In this document: piece after piece, positions 25,891 through 33,368 of the stretch
Layout of the letters: each line of letters starts with the position of its first letter
Numbering within the stretch: position 1 is the stretch's first letter
Source: an uncultured Prevotellaceae bacterium
Lineage (GTDB): Bacteria; Bacteroidota; Bacteroidia; Bacteroidales; Bacteroidaceae
Assembly (NCBI GenBank): GCA_900319385.1
Contig: ONOG01000013.1
Span: 1 to 58,419 of the forward strand
Length of the DNA: 58,419 nucleotides
Direction: 5' to 3'
Notes under the pieces: generated by a model
What the model was told of the DNA's origin: nothing
The model's database searches: none
What the model saw: the letters and a program-made list of their open reading frames with translations, nothing else
Program-made: the position numbers and the translations under genes

Positions 25891-26612
25891 TGAAACGGAT
25901 TCTGACAGTCCTACTCCTCTTGCTTGGGGGAATGACCTGTCACGTCACAGCCCAGCACCACGATATGCACGTCGTGATGCTGGGCGATTCAAATACGTGG
26001 CTGGGTGGTGATGATTGCATGACCCCTAAGGGTTGGAACTACTGGATGCGCACGTTGTTGCAGCCGACGACCTGCCGCAGTTATGCCCGAAGTGGTGCTA
26101 CCTGGGTACACACCGATAAAATGGTGCGCGACACAGAGGAGAACACAGCACGGCTGAGCGACAACAACGTGATAACGAACCAAATCCACCGGCTGCAAGA
26201 GGCGGTGGCTGAAGGCAAGCAGGCTGTGCCTACGCTCATCTTCATCATGGCGGGCACGAACGACGTATGGTTCCGGAAGGACATCCTCTCCACGCTGGAG
26301 CATGTAGCGGTCGATGATGTGGCATTGCTGCAAGAGTCTTTTCCCGAAGCACGCATCGTACTCATCACGCCGATGCAGAACACGAAGGTGTCGCCCGAAC
26401 TGGTGCGTGAAGCCGCCGAACAACTGGAAACGACCGCCATACGCATGGCTTGTGACCTTGTGGATGCCAGCGGAACTGAGGTTATCGACAGCGAGCAGGA
26501 AAGCCGCAAGTTGACTTTCACCCGCGATGGTGTCCACACGAACGAGATGGGTGCCAAGCGGTTGGCGGAGTTTGTGTATATGAAGATGTCCCAAGTGAAA
26601 AGTGAAAAGTGA
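25890..26612 (+). CDS. Secreted SGNH/GDSL hydrolase
   Basis: A 240-residue exported esterase-like protein (signal peptide ending near VTAQ). SGNH blocks are present: GDSN with nucleophile Ser34 (block I), SGAT (II), GTND (III) and DGVHTN (V) with the catalytic Asp and His. Relatives remove acetyl or other acyl groups from polysaccharides. The ATG at 25890 overlaps the nagB stop (TGATG); a TTG three bases earlier is less likely. The last codons (QVKSEK) and the stop are formed by the AAGTGAAA tandem repeat, so the original C-terminus may have been replaced by repeat sequence. It lies upstream of the MBOAT/DHHW pair, whose products would add such groups. Confidence 0.85.
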   Translation: MKRILTVLLLLLGGMTCHVTAQHHDMHVVMLGDSNTWLGGDDCMTPKGWNYWMRTLLQPTTCRSYARSGATWVHTDKMVRDTEENTARLSDNNVITNQIHRLQEAVAEGKQAVPTLIFIMAGTNDVWFRKDILSTLEHVAVDDVALLQESFPEARIVLITPMQNTKVSPELVREAAEQLETTAIRMACDLVDASGTEVIDSEQESRKLTFTRDGVHTNEMGAKRLAEFVYMKMSQVKSEK

Positions 26613-26752
26613 AAAATTAAAAATTAAAAGTAGAAAGTAACAACTCGTCAACTTGTTAACTCGTCAACTCGTCAACTAAAAAAGTGAAAAGTGAAGACTG
26701 ATCACATCGCTTCACGTTTCACGCCCAGCGAAGCGGTCGCTTCACATTAGTT
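26593..26752. repeat. Low-complexity repeat cluster (AAGTGAAA, TTAAAAATTA, CTCGTCAA)
   Basis: The whole gap before the MBOAT gene consists of short tandem words: AAGTGAAA x3, TTAAAAAT x2, about four copies of an AACTCGTC unit, AAGTGAAA again, and inverted GCTTCAC/GTGAAGC pieces. No promoter box is clear. Confidence 0.7.
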
Positions 26753-26755
26753 AAG

Positions 26756-28174
26756 ATGGTATTTTCCGACCTTTTTTTCCTATTTGTATTTCTTCCGGCA
26801 TTCATTCTGTGCTACCTCGGTGCAGGGTTTCTGGATAGGGGCAAGTTGTTGTGGCGCAACAGCGTGCTGGTGGTGTTTTCGCTCATCTTCTATGCTTGGG
26901 GCGAACCCGTCTATGTGTTCCTCATGTTGCTGTGCGTCCTGCTCAACTGGCTGGCAGGATTGGTCATCGCCAAGGCGGAGCGTCACAGGAAGTGTGCTCT
27001 GGCGATAGGCGTGGCAGTCAACATCCTGATTTTGGGAACGTTCAAGTATGCAGGTTTCTTTGCCACCCAGCTTTGTCAGCTGGGATTGGAGATGCCCGTT
27101 CCGCAGATAGCCTTGCCCATCGGTATCTCGTTCTACACATTCCAGAGCATCAGCTATTTGGTGGATGTCTATCGTCGTGAGGCTCGAGTGCAGCACAACC
27201 TTTGGAACTTGTTGCTCTACATTTCGATGTTCCCGCAACTCATAGCCGGCCCCATCGTTCGCTATGGGACGATAGCCGAGGAGATTCACGAGCGCAAGGC
27301 TTCCGCTGCCGACATCAGCGACGGCGTGTTCCGATTCCTCATTGGTTTGGGAAAGAAAGTAATCATTGCCAATCAGATGGGTGAGGTGGCCGACCAGCTG
27401 CTGAAGAACGGCTTGCAGGACCTGACAGTGGCGGGTGCATGGGTCGGAATCCTGGCCTTCACCCTTCAGATTTACTTCGACTTCTCCGGTTACTCCGACA
27501 TGGCGATTGGTATGGGACGTTGCATGGGTTTTCATTTTAACGAAAACTTCAACCATCCGTACATCAGTCGCAGTATCACAGAGTTTTGGCGACGTTGGCA
27601 TATCTCTTTGGGCTCCTTCTTCCGCGACTATCTCTACATCCCTCTGGGCGGCAACCGACGCCATCAGTCACTGAACATCCTTGTCGTCTGGTTGCTCACG
27701 GGCTTGTGGCATGGTGCGAGCTGGAACTTCGTGCTGTGGGGTGTTTATTTCGGTGTGATCGTGACGCTGGAGAAATATACGCTGCTGAAGGTACAGGCTC
27801 GGATTCCTTCGGTACTGCTGCATCTATACAGCATTCTGCTCTTCGTGGTGGGGTGGGGCATCTTCTATTTCGACGACTTCGAAGCGATGCGCCACTTCTT
27901 CCATGCCTTTACTGGTGGGGTAGAGGTTTGGACCGACATCACAGTCGAGAGTGCGCTGCTGGGCCGCTTTTGGTTGTGGTTGCTGGCTGTGGTGCTGTGC
28001 ATGCCAGTACGCACTTGGGTGACGCAGTGGTATGAACGCCATGTACCGGCATCTGCCGTAAAGAGCCTCGTGGCCGTGTCAGCCAAAACGTTGCTGAGCA
28101 TCGTCATCCTGGTACTGAGCACCGCGTTGCTGGTAGGTGCAACGAACAATGCATTTATCTATACGAGATTCTGA
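26756..28174 (+). CDS. MBOAT family O-acyltransferase (AlgI-like)
   Basis: A 472-residue polytopic inner-membrane protein with about ten hydrophobic spans. It has the AlgI/DltB-type signature: PIGISFYTFQSISYLVDVYR, the SGYSDMAIG loop, and the catalytic His in LLTGLWHGASWNFVLWG. Proteins of this branch carry acetyl groups across the membrane to extracytoplasmic glycan acetylases (AlgI with AlgJ/AlgX in alginate). The partner here is the DHHW protein 79 bp downstream. The glycan acceptor is unknown. Length and motif order are normal. It starts at ATG 26756 after a gap filled with short repeats. Confidence 0.93.
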   Translation: MVFSDLFFLFVFLPAFILCYLGAGFLDRGKLLWRNSVLVVFSLIFYAWGEPVYVFLMLLCVLLNWLAGLVIAKAERHRKCALAIGVAVNILILGTFKYAGFFATQLCQLGLEMPVPQIALPIGISFYTFQSISYLVDVYRREARVQHNLWNLLLYISMFPQLIAGPIVRYGTIAEEIHERKASAADISDGVFRFLIGLGKKVIIANQMGEVADQLLKNGLQDLTVAGAWVGILAFTLQIYFDFSGYSDMAIGMGRCMGFHFNENFNHPYISRSITEFWRRWHISLGSFFRDYLYIPLGGNRRHQSLNILVVWLLTGLWHGASWNFVLWGVYFGVIVTLEKYTLLKVQARIPSVLLHLYSILLFVVGWGIFYFDDFEAMRHFFHAFTGGVEVWTDITVESALLGRFWLWLLAVVLCMPVRTWVTQWYERHVPASAVKSLVAVSAKTLLSIVILVLSTALLVGATNNAFIYTRF

Positions 28175-28200
28175 ATAGTTAACAGTTAAAAGATAAAATG

Positions 28201-28245
28201 CCGGTCAGGACATCCCTCCTTGTGAGGGGAAGGTCACCGGTGGGG
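28201..28245. repeat. REP-like hairpin in the DHHW leader
   Basis: CCGGT (28201) pairs with ACCGG (28236), with an inner CCCTC/GAGGG stem. It is directly upstream of the DHHW start, so it could affect translation. Confidence 0.5.
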
Positions 28246-28253
28246 GCTTTCAC

Positions 28254-29693
28254 ATGAAGCATAATACCATATATCTCATTCTCATTGCCCTTGTCACAGC
28301 GGCGTTTGTCGTTGTGTTCGACATGTTTCCCCGCACTCGCATTTCTGAATTGGAAAAGCGTGAGCTGACAAAGTTTCCCGTATTCAGTTGGCAGCGACTG
28401 TGGAGCGGAGAATTCACGAGCGGCGTGTCAGCATGGTTCAGCGACAGTGAACCGTTTCGCGACCAGTTGATGACGCTCTCGATGCAGTTCAGCCATCTGA
28501 TGGGCATTGAGCTTGGCGAGGAAAACGTGAGGATCAGTCTGCCTCAGGAATCCTCCAGTTGTGAGACTCCCGCCGACAGCTTGGCACCTTCTGCAGGGGA
28601 TGAGGTCGCACAGCCGACAGACGATCCGAACTTCACGCTTGAAGAAAATGCCAAGATAGCCAACGCCGGCATCATCATCGTGGGCTCAGGAGCCAATGTC
28701 AGGGCACTGATGGCCTTTGGCGGTGATGCCAAGGGCGGCAAAGGCTACGCCGATGTGGCCAACCTGTATCAGCAGACATTTGCTGCCGACGGCGTGCAAG
28801 TCTATTGTATGGCCATACCCACCGCCATCGAATACTATTGCCCCGAGCGAGTGCAGTCGCGCACCAAGTCGCAGCTGGCTGTGACAGAGCACATCTTTTC
28901 CTGCCTCGACCCGCAGGTGAAGTCCGTCGATGTCTATTACGCCCTGCGACGTCATCGGAGTGAGGACATCTATCTGCGCACCGACCACCACTGGTCGCCG
29001 CTGGGAGGATACTATGCAGCCGAAGCCTTTGCACGAGTGGCAGGCGTTCCGTTCCGCGACCTCACCCACTACGACCGCCGTGTGGTGCACGGCTACGTCG
29101 GTTCGATGTACGGCTATTCAAAAGACATAGCTGTGAAGAAGGCTCCCGAAGACTTTGTCTATTACGTACCCACCGAGGTGGAGTACGAAACCACCTACAT
29201 CAACTACCAGATAGACGAGCACTATCAAGTCACAGCCGAAGGGCGTCCCGTACGTTCGCAGTATTTCTTCCACTACAAAGACGGCAACGGAGGAGCCTAT
29301 TGTACGATGATGGGAGGAGACAACAAGATTACCCAGGTGCGCACCAAGACCCCCAGCCATCGGCGCCTACTTGTTCTGAAAGACAGTTTTGGCAACATGC
29401 TGCCATCCTACCTCTTCTACTCCTTCGAAGAGGTGCATGTGGTCGATGCCCGTTATTTTACGAAGGACATGGTCGAATATGTTCGCGACAACAAGATAAC
29501 CGACATCCTTTTTGCCAACAACATCTTCTCGGCCTACAGCCACGCAACCACGAATGCCTACCGCCGCTTCTTGCACCAGCGTTGGACACCGCCCAGCACG
29601 AAGCCGAAGGAAACAGAAAAGGCATCTGAGCCACAAGCCGATGATACGCAGGAAAATGGTCTGAAGGAAGACAGTACGAAAAGAGAAAATTAA
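28254..29693 (+). CDS. DHHW family protein (AlgJ/AlgX-like acyl hydrolase fold)
   Basis: A 479-residue protein with one N-terminal membrane anchor (TIYLILIALVTAAFVVVF) and a large extracytoplasmic domain. The family motif RTDHHWSPLGG (Asp244-Trp247) and LVLKDSFGNMLPSYL form the SGNH-like site seen in AlgJ/AlgX, where Ser, Asp and His transfer acetyl groups delivered by an MBOAT protein. It probably works with the upstream MBOAT gene on an exported polysaccharide. The C-terminal ~40 residues are low-complexity and charged, and the end runs into an AT-rich repeat (TKREN then stop). A hairpin repeat occupies its leader. Confidence 0.88.
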   Translation: MKHNTIYLILIALVTAAFVVVFDMFPRTRISELEKRELTKFPVFSWQRLWSGEFTSGVSAWFSDSEPFRDQLMTLSMQFSHLMGIELGEENVRISLPQESSSCETPADSLAPSAGDEVAQPTDDPNFTLEENAKIANAGIIIVGSGANVRALMAFGGDAKGGKGYADVANLYQQTFAADGVQVYCMAIPTAIEYYCPERVQSRTKSQLAVTEHIFSCLDPQVKSVDVYYALRRHRSEDIYLRTDHHWSPLGGYYAAEAFARVAGVPFRDLTHYDRRVVHGYVGSMYGYSKDIAVKKAPEDFVYYVPTEVEYETTYINYQIDEHYQVTAEGRPVRSQYFFHYKDGNGGAYCTMMGGDNKITQVRTKTPSHRRLLVLKDSFGNMLPSYLFYSFEEVHVVDARYFTKDMVEYVRDNKITDILFANNIFSAYSHATTNAYRRFLHQRWTPPSTKPKETEKASEPQADDTQENGLKEDSTKREN

Positions 29694-29825
29694 AAATTAA
29701 TAATTAAAAATTAAAAATTAAAAGCCTGCCGGACAGCTTACTATTCTTCCAACTCAACAGAAGAGAAGTACGTTAGCCGGCAGGCTAATTTTTAATTTTT
29801 AATTATTAATTTTTAATTTTATAAC
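29690..29825. repeat. Inverted-repeat element, copy 1, with AT-rich arms
   Basis: The core 29724-29785 (62 bp) is bounded by GCCTGCCGG and CCGGCAGGC. On both sides are runs of AATTAAAAATTA words that are also complementary to each other, giving a possible stem of about 45 bp. The core is the reverse complement of 38799-38860. It lies between convergent genes and holds the last codons of both. Confidence 0.85.
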
Positions 29826-32367
29826 TTTCCATCTCGAGCGAAGCCCACAGGAAGGGCCCGATGCCCTTCGCGTCATTGTCACGCACAGACTCCGACAGAT
29901 AGTAAGCGAACGAACCATCACGGCGGCGGTTTTCACGCACAGTGGGAGCAGCTGCCTTTACTTTTTCGCTCAACCCAGGCCCCAATCCTCCCACACTGCA
30001 ACAAGACGTGAGCGAAATGGAACCGTCAGGTTCGCGGTGCACAAATTCTTGCACGATGCCATCATAGGCACGACGTCCAGCCTCTGCCATCTCGGCATCG
30101 ATATATCCCAAGCGGCTCGCCTTCAGCAAGACATAGGCAAACATGCAGCTTGCCGTCGATTCAAGATAATTTCCTTCACGTTCTGGGTAGTCCATCACCT
30201 GCCACCAGACACCCGTCTTCTTGTCCTGCCACTGCACCACAGCCTGGCACACACTGCGTAGCACCTCAAGCAGTTCCCCTCGCAACGCATCCTCCTCGGC
30301 AGGCAATTCCTCCACCAGTTCCAACAGCGCCATCGCAAACCAACCCTGCGCACGAGCCCAACAATGCTGGCTCAGCCCAGTCTCGCCATCAGCCCAAAAC
30401 ATCTCATGCGTTTCGTCCCAAGCATGACGGTTGAGACCCGTAGCACGATCCAGCGTACGCCGGTAGGTCGCCTTCACCTGTCGCACAGCATCGCGACGGA
30501 CGACCGCCAATTCCTTCGCCGTGCAGAACCGCGGAGCTGTTTGAAGTCGGAAGGGAAGCCCCATGAAGATACCGTCGAGCCACACCTGATGGGCATAGAT
30601 GGCCTTGTGCCAGAAGATGCTGTCTGTCACCGTACGTGGCTGTTCCGCCAACTGACTGAAAATGGTGTGAATATAGGGTAACAGCGGCGAATCGTTGCCC
30701 TTCTGCCGTTCTTCCACCTCTGCCAATCGAGCCAGGAAATGCCCTGGGCGGCAGTTGTCCAGGTTAAAGTCTTCCAGCCTGTAACCACGAATCCGCCCCT
30801 CGGCCAGCAACATCGAATCAGCATACGTGTGGCAGTAGTCCAGCAGCTGCCCGTCACCATAGCGCAGATAGACGTCCAGCAAAGCCTCCAGTTCCAAGCC
30901 CACGGCATAGTTCCACTTCGGCCGTTCGGCAAAGTCCAGCAGGGTAGGGTCGGGGGTGCGTCGCAGTTCCGACAGAGCCATCCGCAAACTCAGCGGCATC
31001 GATTCCACCCCATCCCCAACCTGGCGATTGGATTCGGGCACCGCCACACCTTCCATCATTCCGCGGCGCAGCACATACTGCTCCGTACTATCGACGCATA
31101 GTCCCCTGACGCATACATCGCGAATGCCCACCACCGAGTCAAGACCGATGAGTTGGACCGCATAGCGCGACCGACGACAATGCACATCCTGCATCAAAAT
31201 CTCGCGCACCAAGGGCGGATAGCCACGGTCGCAATCCTCGCGCGGCTCATACTGCAGGTTGATTTTCAGCACAGCCTCGCGGCACACCCCCACCTCGATG
31301 TCGCGCATCTGAATCTGTTCCACCACACCGCCCCGACAACTGTTCGTCTTGATGCGCAGCACACGTTCGAGCTCGGGCGAGTCCATCGTGCAGTCGTGGG
31401 CAAACACACGCCGGCAACCGCCACTCACCTCACTCCCGATGACCACGCCGCCATGCCCGTTGCGCATTTGGCAGCGACGTATGATGATGTCTTCCGAAGC
31501 CTGCCCCCGCAAACGCCCATAGGCATTGCGTCCACTCTTGATGGCAATGCAGTCGTCACCCGTATTGAAATAGCAATCCTCAATCAGTACGCGTCGGCAC
31601 GACTCAGGGTCGCATCCGTCGCCATTCGGGCCCTCATTTTCGAACCTCACCTCTCGCACCGTCACATCCTGGCACAGCAAGGGATGCAGCGTCCAGAAGG
31701 GAGAGTTGGCCAGCGTGACCCCCTCGACCCGTATCCGCTCGCAGCGCAGCAGCCCGATGAGTTGAGGACGTAATCCGTCATTCTCGCCAAACACCCTTTG
31801 CTCGCCCTTCAGCAGACGGCTTCTGGCACCGTTGCGCTGGCTCACCATTCCTTGCTTCCATCCATAACGCTCCGCTCCGCACCACGGCCACCATTGCGTC
31901 CGGCTCCCGCCACCATCCACCTTGCCTTTGCCCGTAATCGCAATGTCGTGGGCATCGTGGGCATAGATACATGGCGACAGGTTGTGGCAGTCACACCCCT
32001 CCCATGCCGTTTCGCGGGTAGGGTAGAGCCGTGGCTCGAAGGCAAACAGCAGGCAGGCATCCGTCTCCAGATGGAGTTCCACACCGCTGCGCAGTTCCAG
32101 GGCCCCCGTCACAAACGTCTGTCCGCCAGGAATCACCACACGACCGCCGCCGTTGCGATGCACAGCGTCGATCGTGCGCTGAATGGCACGTTGGTTTTTC
32201 CGAGCCGAAGCACCAGGCTTAGCTCCATACTGAGTCACATTCACAGCCGCACCTTTCAGCACTGGTTGCTGGATGCTTCGCTCGATGCGGCGGTACTGCT
32301 CCTCGTCCCACTGCTGAGCGTGCGAACAGATTGGAAATAACAGAATGAATAGAAAGAGCTGTTTCAT
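29806..32367 (-). CDS. Secreted GH28-GH105 pectin-degrading fusion enzyme
   Basis: An 853-residue exported protein (signal peptide MKQLFLFILLFPICSHA) with two glycosidase domains. GH28 (about 40-440) is a beta-helix polygalacturonase or rhamnogalacturonase, with Asp250 in NEGPNGDGCDPE, Asp271/Asp272 in GDDCIAIKSG, His305 in GHGG and RIKT at 338-341. GH105 (about 480-850) is an unsaturated uronyl hydrolase, with YAHQVWLDGIFMGLPF and ARAQGWFAMALLEL blocks. Together they could cut rhamnogalacturonan or polygalacturonate and release the terminal unsaturated uronate. The products would feed kdgK and eda, 24 kb away. A -7 box lies at 32411-32418. The end (YKIKN) is encoded by an AT-rich repeat. Confidence 0.92.
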   Translation of the reverse strand: MKQLFLFILLFPICSHAQQWDEEQYRRIERSIQQPVLKGAAVNVTQYGAKPGASARKNQRAIQRTIDAVHRNGGGRVVIPGGQTFVTGALELRSGVELHLETDACLLFAFEPRLYPTRETAWEGCDCHNLSPCIYAHDAHDIAITGKGKVDGGGSRTQWWPWCGAERYGWKQGMVSQRNGARSRLLKGEQRVFGENDGLRPQLIGLLRCERIRVEGVTLANSPFWTLHPLLCQDVTVREVRFENEGPNGDGCDPESCRRVLIEDCYFNTGDDCIAIKSGRNAYGRLRGQASEDIIIRRCQMRNGHGGVVIGSEVSGGCRRVFAHDCTMDSPELERVLRIKTNSCRGGVVEQIQMRDIEVGVCREAVLKINLQYEPREDCDRGYPPLVREILMQDVHCRRSRYAVQLIGLDSVVGIRDVCVRGLCVDSTEQYVLRRGMMEGVAVPESNRQVGDGVESMPLSLRMALSELRRTPDPTLLDFAERPKWNYAVGLELEALLDVYLRYGDGQLLDYCHTYADSMLLAEGRIRGYRLEDFNLDNCRPGHFLARLAEVEERQKGNDSPLLPYIHTIFSQLAEQPRTVTDSIFWHKAIYAHQVWLDGIFMGLPFRLQTAPRFCTAKELAVVRRDAVRQVKATYRRTLDRATGLNRHAWDETHEMFWADGETGLSQHCWARAQGWFAMALLELVEELPAEEDALRGELLEVLRSVCQAVVQWQDKKTGVWWQVMDYPEREGNYLESTASCMFAYVLLKASRLGYIDAEMAEAGRRAYDGIVQEFVHREPDGSISLTSCCSVGGLGPGLSEKVKAAAPTVRENRRRDGSFAYYLSESVRDNDAKGIGPFLWASLEMESYKIKN

Positions 32368-32410
32368 CGTGAGGGAAATGAATTGTGGGTGAGAGTGTAT
32401 GATGATTTAG

Positions 32411-32418
32411 CAAAGGTA
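32411..32418 (-). promoter_or_regulatory. -7 box for the GH28-GH105 gene
   Basis: CAAAGGTA on the plus strand is TACCTTTG on the minus strand, 44 nt before the ATG. No clear -33 element; the upstream side is the end of repeat element copy B. Confidence 0.55.
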
Positions 32419-32459
32419 CAACATTATTTTAACTTTTGACTTTTAACTTTTAATTATTT

Positions 32460-33113
32460 AGTTGCAATTTTGTTAACTTCGCTTTGTCGTCATCATCGTC
32501 TGAGAATCGCGTAAAAGTCAGCAACCGACCCTTCGCTCGCAAATAACGCAAGTACAGAGCCCAAAACGGAGGCTGTCGAACGGCACATTGCAGATGCCTT
32601 GTCGGCAGAGCGCCGTTTCGCCGTCGGCAGAGCGCCGTCTGGCTGTCGGCAAACGGCACTCAAAACTATCAGTAAACGGCGCTTTGCCGACCGTCAGACT
32701 GCGCTCTACCGACGCTCAGACGGCGGACAAACGATAGGTTTGTCGGCGCTTTGCTGACCGTTCGTCGGCGGACTGCCGGACGTCAGACGGCGGACAAAAG
32801 CCAATCTGTGCAGGGGCGGGTCCTCATTCCCGCCCTCGACGGCAAAGCCGTCAAACCGATGTTCCGGTGTTTTCTGGCTTTGCCTGATCGGGTGGGCATG
32901 GGAACATGCCCCTACAACAATCGGCATTTCAAGATTCTTGGACTTTTCCCCAAAATTTTTCGTTTTTTTTCGTCTGTTTTCATTTTTTTTGTTGTAGCAA
33001 TATTTCGTTTTTTCGCTTCTTTTCGTGTTTTTCCGTTGTCCAAAAATCTATTTCGCTCAAATTTCTCCCACAAAAACGGGGGCCAGAAATGTTAAATTCC
33101 TTGTTTTTTTAAC
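32460..33113 (+). repeat. Large non-coding element, copy B
   Basis: 654 bp, matching copy A (653 bp, opposite strand) end to end. The word array has GTCGGCA at 32601, 32623, 32645; TGCCGAC or TACCGAC at 32685, 32707; and GTCGGCG at 32742, 32764. GC-rich hairpins follow near 32811-32930, then T-tract-rich DNA to about 33050, then TTTCTCCCACAAAAA and a terminal GTTAAA/TTTAAC stem (33091-33113). It lies between divergent genes, so it is not acting simply as a terminator here. Confidence 0.9.
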
Positions 33114-33186
33114 TTAAATATAGCCTTCAAAATTTTGTAAATTCAAGATTCTTGTCCAGACTTTGGCAAAGCCGAAGTTACTCATA

Positions 33187-33235
33187 AAATTAAAAATTAA
33201 TAATTAAAAATTAGCCTGCCGGCTAACGTACTTCT
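33187..33235 (+). repeat. Truncated copy of the inverted-repeat element
   Basis: AT-rich AAAAATTAATAATTAAAAATTA, then the first 22 bp of the 62-bp core (GCCTGCCGGCTAACGTACTT), after which the promoter cassette begins. The junction looks like an insertion or recombination breakpoint. Confidence 0.7.
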
Positions 33236-33237
33236 GC

Positions 33238-33363
33238 TCGGAAAAACTCAAACAAGTTTGGTTTTTCGCTCACTTAATCGTAACTTTGACCTGCGGTCGA
33301 ACTTACTCCCGTTCGGAAAAACTCAAACAAGTTTGGTTTTTCGCTCACTTAATCGTAACTTTG
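33238..33363 (+). promoter_or_regulatory. Tandemly duplicated promoter cassette, AsmA-like gene
   Basis: A perfect 51-bp direct repeat at 33238-33288 and 33313-33363 (period 75). Each copy has a CAAACAAGTTTG palindrome, TTG (33258-33260 in copy 1), a 20-bp spacer and TAACTTTG (33281-33288, 33356-33363). The second -7 box ends only 5 nt before the ATG at 33369. Confidence 0.85.
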
Positions 33364-33368
33364 TCGCC

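Noticed and set aside
33258..33368. Longer AsmA-like start
   Set aside because: The extra codons translate the duplicated promoter cassette (FRSLNRNF occurs twice), not protein-coding sequence.
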